Program-made: the position numbers and the translations under genes | The notes under the pieces: generated by a model | Seen by the model: the letters and a program-made list of their open reading frames with translations, nothing else | Databases searched by the model: none | Told to the model about the DNA's origin: nothing | Shown here: piece after piece, positions 51,298 to 61,405 of the stretch | How positions within the stretch are numbered: the stretch's first letter is position 1 | Layout: every line of letters starts with the position of its first letter | Assembly: GCF_018403225.1 (NCBI RefSeq) | Contig: NZ_BOSG01000001.1 | Coordinates: forward strand, 1,550,001-1,614,000 | Origin: Paenibacillus sp. J23TS9 | GTDB lineage: Bacteria; Bacillota; Bacilli; Paenibacillales; Paenibacillaceae | DNA length: 64,000 bases | Reading direction: 5' to 3'

Positions 51298-51840
51298 CTA
51301 CCCTCCATTGATCTCCAAGGAAACCGACATTTCATTCACAAGGGAACTGCGCAAGCGGTGAACGTCCCGGATTGGAGGCACCCCAAACATCCGCGCATAT
51401 TCCCTGCTAAAATGCGACGGGCTCTCATATCCGACCTGAAACGCAGCTTCCGCCGCATCGATCGATCCGGAGAAGAGCAGCCGGCGCGCCTCTTGCAATC
51501 GGAGCTGCTTTTGAAACTGGATCGGACTCATCCCCGTTACTTCCTTGAAATAATCATACAAAGACGAAGCGCTCATTCGAGCCTCTGCAGCCATTTCGTT
51601 TACTCGCAGGGGCTGCGCAAAATCGCGATTAAGCTTCTCTACGATCCCAGCTATACGCTGCGCATGGCTTCCGATGACGGTTATTTGCTTTAGAGATGCG
51701 TCGTTCTGTTCGTTCTGAAGTAGCCGGTAAATGATCTCCCGGATTGCATAGGGCGCAAGTACCGGAATATCCTGTGGTGCCTCGACGAGCTTCACGAGCC
51801 GCAGCACCGCATCCAGAAGCGTGTCGTTCATCCGGCTCAC
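51298..51840 (-). pseudogene. N-terminally truncated AraC regulator (paralogue of 35626-36534)
   Basis: 180 residues homologous to the last 145-175 residues of the AraC protein at 35626-36534: TLLDAVLRLV aligns with SLLDAMLRLV, MSPIQFQKQLRLQEARRLL with the HTH linker, and GYESPSHFSREYARMFG is nearly identical. The first 125-130 residues (sensor half) are missing; homologous reading continues a few codons upstream (LYHPSKV) until a stop. Both HTHs are intact, so a stand-alone DNA-binding product is possible, but it is best viewed as a decaying copy. Confidence 0.75.
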
Positions 51841-52024
51841 CTTACTTGGATGATACAGGGTTCACGGCGGACGGCGATTTCCGCGATTCGGTGCTCTATC
51901 ACGCCGGCATGATCCTTTATCCTGAAAAATAGCGAGAACTGCAATTTGGATAATGGCATTAATTATTCATGTGATTATTTATTTGAACCAACCGATATGA
52001 ATCCATTCAAAGGAGAAATATGCA

Positions 52025-52532
52025 ATGTCCGAAATAAAAGGAAAATTCGTTGTCATTACGGGAGCAAGCAGCGGGATCGGTGAAGCCACGGCGAAGCTTC
52101 TCGCCAGCCGGGGCGCCCATGTCGTCATGGGGGCCAGACGCGTGGAAAGATTGGAAGCATTGAAAATCGACGAATGGAACCGAATGATCGACATCAACAT
52201 CCGCGGGGTATTGCATGGCATTGCTGCGGGGCTCCCCTTGATGAAAGAGCAGCAATCCGGTCACTTCGTTAACGTGGCTTCCATCGGCGCTTACGCCGTC
52301 ACACCGACCGCAGCGGTATACTGTGCGACCAAATACGCCGTTCGCGCTCGTGACGGAGTCCGAGCTCGCTGAGAGTATTTCGGATGACGGGGCCAGGAAA
52401 ATGATGCAAACGTATCGGCGAGATGCCCTCCCTGCTTCCGCTATCGCCGGTGCCATTGCCTATGCGATCGCGCAGCCGGCAGACGTCGACGTGAACGAGC
52501 TGGTGGTCCGGCCCACCGCCCAGCTTGCCTGA
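52025..52532 (+). pseudogene. SDR gene with internal deletions and frame break (paralogue of 36692-37450)
   Basis: Starts well (ATG after [33 protein letters not shown]) but jumps from [10 protein letters not shown] to [19 protein letters not shown], losing about 65 residues including the NNAG motif. After [10 protein letters not shown] a second deletion and frame change lead to [17 protein letters not shown] and the tail NELVVRPTAQL, which aligns with NEIVIRPTAQI of the intact paralogue. It cannot make an active SDR. It is divergent from the truncated AraC gene, so the whole pair is decayed. Confidence 0.88.
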
Positions 52533-52628
52533 AGCTAGGAAATGCCCGCATCGCTGTCGAGGAATGACGTGATGCTTCGCTATGCTGGAACTGATGATAT
52601 TCACTCCTGCCTATCACCATAAACGACA

Positions 52629-52657
52629 AAAAGAGCAGCGAACTACGCTGCTCTTTT
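52629..52657. terminator. Bidirectional terminator
   Basis: AAAAGAGCAGCG (52629-52640) and CGCTGCTCTTTT (52646-52657) form a perfect 12-bp stem with 5-nt loop between the SDR relic and the convergent GNAT gene. Confidence 0.9.
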
Positions 52658-52738
52658 CATCCTGGCCATCCTCCAATTTTTCTGCTACCGTCATCTAACG
52701 GATCACATCCGTTCCGGGACTCTTCCCCTGACCGGCAA

Positions 52739-53215
52739 TTATAGATCCCGAATATACCAAGCGTCGCATGCGAAATGCTCGGAACCTGTTAGCGGCGATT
52801 TCAACAACCGAAAACCGTGTTTCTTATAAAAGTGATTAGCTGCCTGCATATTTTGAAGTGTTTCCAAATAACAAGCCCTATAATGCTGTTGTGCAAACTG
52901 GAGTGCGGTCTGCAGCAGCTCTCTCGCAATACCTGTTCCCCTAGCTTCCTGTATTAAATACATCTTTTGTAGTTCGCATATCCCTTCCGTAGGAGAGCCG
53001 AATTGTGCGATCCCGCAACCGCCAAGCATTTTTCCGTTTGCATCGAACGCGATCCAATAAGCTCTGCCATCTTGATTATAATAATCAAACAGATGGCTTA
53101 AACTTTCGTCTTCCCATGCTAACCCTTCACGATTTCCGCCAAAAGCAATTAAACACTGCCGTATAATCGCTTCTATGGCACTGTTATCTTCAGCTTGAAT
53201 TGTTCTTATGTGCAT
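52739..53215 (-). CDS. GNAT N-acetyltransferase
   Basis: About 158 residues from the ATG at 53215 (TGGAG nine bases upstream; frame open to 53284). A single acetyltransferase_1 domain: MLGGCGIAQFG beta strand, KMYLIQEARGTGIARELLQTA acetyl-CoA loop (R-G-T-G), and YLETLQNMQAANHFYKKHGF at the C-terminal side. The substrate is unknown. It is 130 nt downstream of rph on the same strand and may be co-transcribed with it. Confidence 0.9.
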   Translation of the reverse strand: MHIRTIQAEDNSAIEAIIRQCLIAFGGNREGLAWEDESLSHLFDYYNQDGRAYWIAFDANGKMLGGCGIAQFGSPTEGICELQKMYLIQEARGTGIARELLQTALQFAQQHYRACYLETLQNMQAANHFYKKHGFRLLKSPLTGSEHFACDAWYIRDL

Positions 53216-53345
53216 TCTATTGGCTCCATTCAACATGATACTATTTTTATGGCGACGTTCTCCCGATTGCCTTAGATTAACCAAACGATCGGCTTAAAAA
53301 TTACAACACCAGCTCCGAATTTACGAAAGATGTCGTACTTTTCAT

Positions 53346-55943
<2,598 letters not shown>

Positions 55944-55981
55944 TCAACATCTCTCCTAACCATTAAATTGAGAAAAAGCAT

Positions 55982-56010
55982 TTGACAAGGTTTTATCAGC
56001 ATGGTACAAT
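55982..56010 (+). promoter_or_regulatory. Strong plus-strand promoter antisense to the rph leader
   Basis: TTGACA (55982-55987), 17-nt spacer, TACAAT (56005-56010). No gene lies downstream on the plus strand, but a terminator does at 56099-56131. Confidence 0.6.
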
Positions 56011-56064
56011 TAAAGAGTAAGATGAAATAACTTTGCCTTTAAACCTTGAGACAGTCGTGATCTG

Positions 56065-56093
56065 ATTATATCATTGTGTCTTTTTATATGCAA
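56065..56093 (-). promoter_or_regulatory. Sigma-A promoter of rph
   Basis: Minus strand TTGCAT (56088-56093), 17-nt spacer, TATAAT (56065-56070). In the leader, CAAGGTTT near 56040-56047 and AAACCTTG near 55986-55993 can form a long-range 8-bp stem. Confidence 0.8.
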
Positions 56094-56098
56094 TATCA

Positions 56099-56131
56099 AA
56101 GAATCTGGCAAAACTGTCCAGGTTCTTTTTT
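56099..56131 (+). terminator. Plus-strand terminator in the rph upstream region
   Basis: AAGAATCTGG (56099-56108) and CCAGGTTCTT (56118-56127) form a 10-bp stem (one mismatch) followed by TTTT. On the minus strand only A residues follow, so it acts on plus-strand RNA. Confidence 0.7.
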
Positions 56132-56319
56132 GATTTCTCGCTATCAATAATCCTTCATCTTCTCCAGCTAAACTTCCAAATCCCCCTTCTCTCTGTATCG
56201 CATACTGTATCACAGAAAAATCATCGGCAGGAGCAACTGACATCTGTGAACCAGAATAATTCGATGACATTCCCACTGATGATCGGCATAGACTACATGT
56301 TTTTGTCGATATACAGGAA

Positions 56320-56365
56320 AGGATATATGTTCTTGTCCTGAGCAATAGACAAGAACATATATCCT
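56320..56365. repeat. Perfect 18-bp inverted repeat
   Basis: AGGATATATGTTCTTGTC (56320-56337) is exactly complementary to 56348-56365 across a 10-nt loop. It lies 80 nt past the stop of the metallophosphoesterase gene and may terminate it, although no long U-run follows. Confidence 0.7.
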
Positions 56366-56444
56366 TAAATTAAAAAACATCGGTTTATGAGGTTATCTAC
56401 GCGTGGATGCGGGGGCTTATTAGAATACGCTAACTACCCCAGTC

Positions 56445-57407
56445 TTACCGATTATCCGGCTCATGCATAGGCAATTCCGCGACAAGTCCGTCGCTTTGGC
56501 GAATCCATGTCTCGAATTGACGCTCGCCCGCTTTTAATCGAATGACTCTTGCTCCCGTCGGAAACTCATCCATTCGCACACCGTCTACATAGCTAACGTA
56601 ACGAGTAGATCTCCCGTAGCAAAGACGGATACCGTGCAGTGTACCGCAGTAATCGTTTGAGTGATCATGTCCGGCGAACGTGCCCATAACATCGCCCATC
56701 TCCACCATAGCGGCGAACAAGCCGGAGTTCACTTGAGGCGTGCTGATCCATTCGACGCAATGACCCTCGCACACCTTGGTCTTCCACACCTCATCGTATT
56801 CCGGCAGCGGAATATGGAAGAATGCGAGTGCAGGTAATGGCGTACCACTGTTGCACTCGGCCAATTGCCGAGATTCGGATACGTACCACCCGATTTGATC
56901 ACGGCGTATCCAGTCGTATCCGCCCACCGAATCCATCTGTGAGTAATCGCCGCTGTCGAGGAAAAACAACGAAGCTGCCGGCTTTCCTGTAGAATCGTCG
57001 ACCGTCAGCACATAATTCCCCGCTCCGCTCACCCCGGGAGGATCTGATTTGGCTACACAATATTCATGAAGAAGCTGCTCCTCATGCATTCTCTTTCGTG
57101 GCAAGCTCCCTTCCGAGTCGTGATTTCCAAAGACAGCAGCCCATGCTACGCGGTTTTCTTCAGCGACAGCGATCGCGCTGCGGAACGATTGGAGCGGGTC
57201 TTTGCTTCTAGCGCTAGCAATCACGTCGCCCGCAAACACCACAAGATCAGGCTGCTCGAGCTCGATGATCCTTTCCATCGTCGCCTTCGTCATTGCATCG
57301 AGAAGTGGTGTCTCAGGATCCAGGTCCTCCGCATCAATAAATTCCGTATCGGAAAACTGTACAATAACAAACGTTCCGTCGTCACGAAACTTCAGCTTCT
57401 TTTCCAA
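56445..57407 (-). CDS. Calcineurin-like metallophosphoesterase
   Basis: A 320-residue protein with the dimetal motifs FSDTEF near 18 (the His of D-x-H replaced), AGDVI near 59, GNHD near 94, a His in FFHIP near 197 and AGHDHS near 244. It resembles the DCR2/YkuE-like phosphatases. Start is TTG at 57407, inside the 3' end of the MFS gene (26-nt overlap) with GAGAGGG upstream, so it is translationally coupled. It is the third gene of the MBL-MFS-phosphoesterase operon. Confidence 0.88.
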   Translation of the reverse strand: MEKKLKFRDDGTFVIVQFSDTEFIDAEDLDPETPLLDAMTKATMERIIELEQPDLVVFAGDVIASARSKDPLQSFRSAIAVAEENRVAWAAVFGNHDSEGSLPRKRMHEEQLLHEYCVAKSDPPGVSGAGNYVLTVDDSTGKPAASLFFLDSGDYSQMDSVGGYDWIRRDQIGWYVSESRQLAECNSGTPLPALAFFHIPLPEYDEVWKTKVCEGHCVEWISTPQVNSGLFAAMVEMGDVMGTFAGHDHSNDYCGTLHGIRLCYGRSTRYVSYVDGVRMDEFPTGARVIRLKAGERQFETWIRQSDGLVAELPMHEPDNR

Positions 57408-58626
57408 GGTATACCCTCTCCTTTGTCACATATTCCTTCCAATACCATAAGCCGATCAAGATGAATACAGCAGCGCATGCCAGATACATCGATGTCACGC
57501 CATACCGTAAACCGACCACCCAATAAATCAACGTCGGGCCAATCGCCGCCCCCAAATCGGTGGATACGGAATAAGCGGTCATGACCGTAATAACAGAAGT
57601 GCTCTTTGCGGCGTCAGATGCCATGGCATCCATGATTGTGCCAAGCGCGGTGCTTGTAACCATTACGAAAATCACAATAACAATCCAGATACCGATCGGC
57701 AGCTTCCACGGAAGCAAGGCGTAACAGACCGCCGCAGCCGCCAACGACAGCATAAACAATGGAAGTCTTCCTCTTGATCCATCCGTGCGTTGTCCGAACC
57801 ATCGGGCTAAGAATGGTTCCCAAGCGCAGCGCAGCGCTGTCAATATTCCGCCTAATGCCGTGCTGCCGATGGCCAATCCGAACCACGGTACCCCCTTGGG
57901 ATAGCTAGTATCGATAAGATAAGTAAGCGTCGCACTGAACACGGCGAGCAGTAATGATACAGTTAATCCGCTTATAACGATTTTCTTCACTTGCAATGAC
58001 CACACCGTATTTCCACGACCACGAGTTGAATCTGTTTGATAAATCCCGGATGCTTTCCCCGCATTTATGGATGCCGCGATCAACGGAATTCCGGCCAACG
58101 CCATCATACCAAACAATATCGAGACGGATTGTAATCCGAAAAAGGGTACGAGCACTCCTCCGAACAGTACGCCTACCAAACTGCCAAGACGCCATAATCC
58201 GTTATACGTTCCCATTAAACGCCCACGATTCGTATTGTCGGAATAGCGAATCACGGTCAAATAACCGCCCATTCGCATTAAGGACCATGCAATTCCCCAC
58301 ACTGCCCGAAGCACAATCCAAATAGCGAACCCTTTGAAGACGCCATATCCTACTGTGGTAAGCGCCGCTAGCCCTACGGATAGGAACAGACCCGTTCGAA
58401 GCGACATGCGGTGATACAACCAGCCGATTGCAGGATTAAGGGGAAGCCTCACGAAACGATTGACGGATAGCAGGACTCCCACCTGCCAAAGCGCATCCAG
58501 TCCCACTTCCTTCCAAAATACCGGAAGTACAATGTACAGCATCGAATCGCCGAAGAGGGTTAGCGCGGTAACAATGCCGACAACCATAATTTGTCGCTGT
58601 TCTTTTGCGCTGCTGCCACTTGTCAT
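57382..58626 (-). CDS. MFS transporter
   Basis: A 414-residue transporter with twelve predicted helices. The loop 2-3 motif A region is RLPLNPAIGWLYHRMSLRTG (near 55-75), followed by RAVWGIAWSLMRMGGY in helix 4-5. The sequence resembles drug or metabolite efflux MFS of the YfkF/YbfB type, without enough detail for a substrate. The ATG overlaps the stop of the MBL gene (ATGA), and it overlaps the phosphoesterase start by 26 nt. Confidence 0.9.
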   Translation of the reverse strand: MTSGSSAKEQRQIMVVGIVTALTLFGDSMLYIVLPVFWKEVGLDALWQVGVLLSVNRFVRLPLNPAIGWLYHRMSLRTGLFLSVGLAALTTVGYGVFKGFAIWIVLRAVWGIAWSLMRMGGYLTVIRYSDNTNRGRLMGTYNGLWRLGSLVGVLFGGVLVPFFGLQSVSILFGMMALAGIPLIAASINAGKASGIYQTDSTRGRGNTVWSLQVKKIVISGLTVSLLLAVFSATLTYLIDTSYPKGVPWFGLAIGSTALGGILTALRCAWEPFLARWFGQRTDGSRGRLPLFMLSLAAAAVCYALLPWKLPIGIWIVIVIFVMVTSTALGTIMDAMASDAAKSTSVITVMTAYSVSTDLGAAIGPTLIYWVVGLRYGVTSMYLACAAVFILIGLWYWKEYVTKERVYLGKEAEVS

Positions 58627-59444
58627 AGGTCAACGATCAGGCCATCATAGGCCACCTTAATGCCGTAGGAATTGAAAGCATTTTCAAAATCATTATGCAT
58701 AAAACCGGAGTTATGAGTAAAATGAGTGACATAAATTTGACTGTCCCCGCCAAGGGTACCTTCTTCCTTCCATATGCGCTGAACCTCCAGCACGGTTTCA
58801 ATCCCCATATGGTTTGGATTTCGATCATTTTTCGTAAAACTATGGGTGCAATCTAGGATCGCCATATCAATAGCTTTGCCTTGAAGCCATGCCCAAGTAT
58901 CGTCATGCAGCCATCCGGTGTCATTTCCGTAAAATAGAGCTTTACCCCCTTTTTCAATATAAAACAGCAAACAATTTTCAAGTTGGTCATGATTTGCGAG
59001 CAGTGGAGTTATTTGCATATCGCCTATTGAGATCGTCTCGAACGGTCGGAATAAGTGGAATGCAAACCTCTTGCTACCAGCGACCGAGCCCAGCGCCGTC
59101 CTACTCTGACAAATCGCCGCATCGTTGCCGTAAATATGTAAGGGATGATCGATACCGTGCGCAAACCCCTCAATCCGGTTGTACAGATCAGTTGGTTGAA
59201 AATGATCGTAGTGCGTATGCGTGAACAAGAGATGCTCAACCGCTCCCAAGTCGATTTGATCACGGAGCGCCTGCATATGGGAATCAGCTGAATAATCAAC
59301 CTTGATTACATCATCGATCAATATAGAGCTTCTCGTTCGAATGTTTTTACCCCCGAGCGATTTCGCTTTGCGACAGGCCTCACATCGGCAAAATGGGTTC
59401 GGAAATCCTTCCGCTGCAGCCGTTCCAAGAAAATGGATTTTCAT
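58623..59444 (-). CDS. MBL-fold metallohydrolase (PhnP-like)
   Basis: About 273 residues from the ATG at 59444 (AAAGGGAGGAG upstream; frame open to 59492). Metallo-beta-lactamase motifs: HTHYDH near 80-85, ANHD, and GNDTG; a Cys-rich N-terminal FCRCEAC as in the PhnP group of cyclic phosphodiesterases. With a metallophosphoesterase in the same operon, action on a cyclic phosphate or phosphodiester of a sugar-like compound is plausible. It is the first gene of the operon, 215 nt downstream of the DeoR stop. Confidence 0.9.
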   Translation of the reverse strand: MKIHFLGTAAAEGFPNPFCRCEACRKAKSLGGKNIRTRSSILIDDVIKVDYSADSHMQALRDQIDLGAVEHLLFTHTHYDHFQPTDLYNRIEGFAHGIDHPLHIYGNDAAICQSRTALGSVAGSKRFAFHLFRPFETISIGDMQITPLLANHDQLENCLLFYIEKGGKALFYGNDTGWLHDDTWAWLQGKAIDMAILDCTHSFTKNDRNPNHMGIETVLEVQRIWKEEGTLGGDSQIYVTHFTHNSGFMHNDFENAFNSYGIKVAYDGLIVDL

Positions 59445-59608
59445 TGGATTCTCCTCCCTTTGAGAAGTGATCATTTTTCCGCGATCCCTCAATTAACACA
59501 AATAATAGCACACATTCACAATCAAATACACAAAAATTTCTATAATTTGCAAACCAGGAAAGCGGGTTATCGATGTAAAGGGCAGATATATTATTCCGCA
59601 ATAAAAAT

Positions 59609-59642
59609 AACGATTCCGGGTTCGTGGAAACCAAGAATCGTT
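59609..59642 (-). terminator. Terminator of the deoR-type gene
   Basis: AACGATTC (59609-59616) and GAATCGTT (59635-59642) form an 8-bp stem, followed on the minus strand by ATTTTTATT. Confidence 0.8.
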
Positions 59643-59659
59643 ATTTGGATTTGATCATA

Positions 59660-60436
59660 TCATTCGTATACGATTTCGATACCGCTCTTGCTAAATTTAT
59701 CCACGATAGTCCGGTCGATTTTGGAATCTGTTACAAACCGTTCAACTTCCGTTGCGCCGCATACTTTGATAAACGAATTTTGTCCGAACTTACTGCTATC
59801 TGCAAGGGCAATAGATCGCTTAGCGTTCGCATGCATTATTTTTTTCACTTGAACTTCGCCTATCCCGGTATCCGTAATCCCTGCTTCTAATGTAACCCCG
59901 CTCATACTCATAAAAAATATATCTGCATGAAATCGCGATGTAAACTCTTCCGCCAAATCACCGATGATACTTTGCTCGTCTTGACGAATAACGCCGCCAG
60001 TCATAATCAGCGTGTACCCCGGCATGGAGATTAACTCGTTCACGATCGGAAGCGAGTTTGTAATAACCGTTAATTGATCGAATTTGGCCTTCAGAGCCTT
60101 CGCAATCTGAGTGTTGGTCGTACTCGGGTCAAGCGCGATGGACATCCCTTCGGTCACATAGCGAATCGCTATGTGAGCCAACTCCTTCTTCTCTTCTAAA
60201 TATATAGATTCGCGGATCGGCAGCGGAATTTCCCGGCTATAGTCCGGCTCCTTCAGAATCGCTCCGCCGTGCACCCGCCGCAGGTAACCTTCGCTTTCCA
60301 GGTATTCGAGGTCTCGTCTGATCGTCTCGAACGAAACTCCGAACTGCTCCATGAGCTCCGATGCCCGGATCGATTTGTCTTGGTTCAGTTTATGAATAAT
60401 GATTTGATGCCGCTGCTCTGCAAACAACTGGTCCAC
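59660..60436 (-). CDS. DeoR-family transcriptional repressor
   Basis: A 258-residue protein: N-terminal HTH (IRASELMEQFGVSFETIRRDLEYLESEGYLRRVHGGA near 23-58) and the DeoR sensor domain (ALDPSTTNTQIAKAL near 101-115, TVITNSLPIVNEL, and MTGGVIR near 146-152), which binds phosphorylated sugars. GTG 60436 abuts its SD; TTG at codon 4 (60427) has better spacing. It lies upstream of the MBL-MFS-phosphoesterase operon and probably represses it. Confidence 0.93.
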   Translation of the reverse strand: MDQLFAEQRHQIIIHKLNQDKSIRASELMEQFGVSFETIRRDLEYLESEGYLRRVHGGAILKEPDYSREIPLPIRESIYLEEKKELAHIAIRYVTEGMSIALDPSTTNTQIAKALKAKFDQLTVITNSLPIVNELISMPGYTLIMTGGVIRQDEQSIIGDLAEEFTSRFHADIFFMSMSGVTLEAGITDTGIGEVQVKKIMHANAKRSIALADSSKFGQNSFIKVCGATEVERFVTDSKIDRTIVDKFSKSGIEIVYE

Positions 60437-60570
60437 TCCTTACTTGCCTTGTCTTCTTGATTAGAAGTTTACCATAAATTCGCTAAATCCTCCCGTTCTA
60501 CCGGTTTCACGCAATGAAGAAATCCATAATTAAGACTACCTTCGTATAAGATCTCAATTGGGGAAGTTTG

Positions 60571-61110
60571 TTACGTAGCAACCACATACTGCATATCATG
60601 ATAGCTTGCTAAAAAGCTTAACCGCTCCACATGGTACAAATCATAGATTTTATCCGTAGAATTTATTGATTCATATATTTCAGGGCTTGTATCATTTGCT
60701 AATTTGACATACTGAAGTTTTTCTACCGCTTTCTTCGATCGAATATTCTGTTTTCGGATCTTCATGAATACCGTTTCGATATTATGCTGTAGAAAGAGTT
60801 CAGCAAAAATGGATTTCTTCGCGCGTTGGTTATAGCCTTTTCCAAAATACGGGGTTCCAATCCATGTGGCCAAGAAGCCCGTTTTATTAACAATATTATA
60901 TAGGTCAACAGTACCAATGGGATGTCCCATCTCATTTAAAATCGTTCTAGAAATAGATGTCTCCTGTTCTTCTTCAACGATCAACTGTTTGGTTATGAAT
61001 AAATACTCTTCATAAGATTGGCATTTATAACGAACATAAGGAAAAACCATAGGATCGATCATTAAGTTATACAGTGAATAGCATTCGTGCAAATCTCGTT
61101 TTTTTAACAT
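60571..61110 (-). CDS. GNAT N-acetyltransferase (RimJ/RimL type)
   Basis: A 179-residue acetyltransferase_3 protein: ATWIGTPYFGKGYNQRAKK near 85-103 is the acetyl-CoA loop, followed by VFMKIRKQNIRSKKAVEKLQYV. Substrate unknown. A+T-rich; single gene between the DeoR unit and a repeat-containing gap. Confidence 0.86.
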   Translation of the reverse strand: MLKKRDLHECYSLYNLMIDPMVFPYVRYKCQSYEEYLFITKQLIVEEEQETSISRTILNEMGHPIGTVDLYNIVNKTGFLATWIGTPYFGKGYNQRAKKSIFAELFLQHNIETVFMKIRKQNIRSKKAVEKLQYVKLANDTSPEIYESINSTDKIYDLYHVERLSFLASYHDMQYVVAT

Positions 61111-61405
61111 TTAATCTACCCCTAGTCCTTTTAATTCGCTGTATCAAACAATTTAAGTATATAAAAGGACTTAGGGAAATATATGAATTCTACGTGTTCT
61201 TTGTGTAAAATTCATCGCAGAGATTGTATTCCATATCACCCTGGTGAATTTAAAAAGAAATGCTTGATTGTTAATTGATTATTCTAAATAAGATAACTTT
61301 GCTTTACGCATTGATTTCTACAGGCTTAATAAAAAGCAGACTCCGCAGCCTGCCCAACATGATTTGTTTATTCAGCGATCATTCTCCAGTTTTTCTCACT
61401 GATTC
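61111..61405. other. Intergenic region with dispersed hairpin repeat, copy F
   Basis: GCAGACT (61336-61342) and AGCCTGC (61347-61353) form a hairpin with left flank GGCTTAATAAAAA and right flank TTTATTCAGCGATC, the family layout. It is positioned to end the serine hydrolase gene at 61406. Nothing else is recognisable. Confidence 0.55.

Larger units (their letters stand above)
56017..56131 (+). ncRNA. Candidate antisense/small RNA across the rph leader
   Basis: Promoter at 55982-56010 and terminator at 56099-56131 define a transcript of about 115 nt with no ORF (ATG-AAA-TAA only). It overlaps the rph 5' leader and promoter on the opposite strand. Confidence 0.4.
55944..56444. other. Regulatory region between rph and the metallophosphoesterase gene
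   Basis: Contains the rph promoter and leader, an opposite promoter and terminator that could make a short RNA, and an 18-bp perfect inverted repeat at 56320-56365. The 111-codon open frame at 56010-56345 overlaps these and lacks an SD. Confidence 0.6.

Noticed and set aside
56010..56345. 111-codon minus-strand ORF upstream of rph
   Set aside because: It has no SD, overlaps the rph promoter and a terminator, and shows no family signature.
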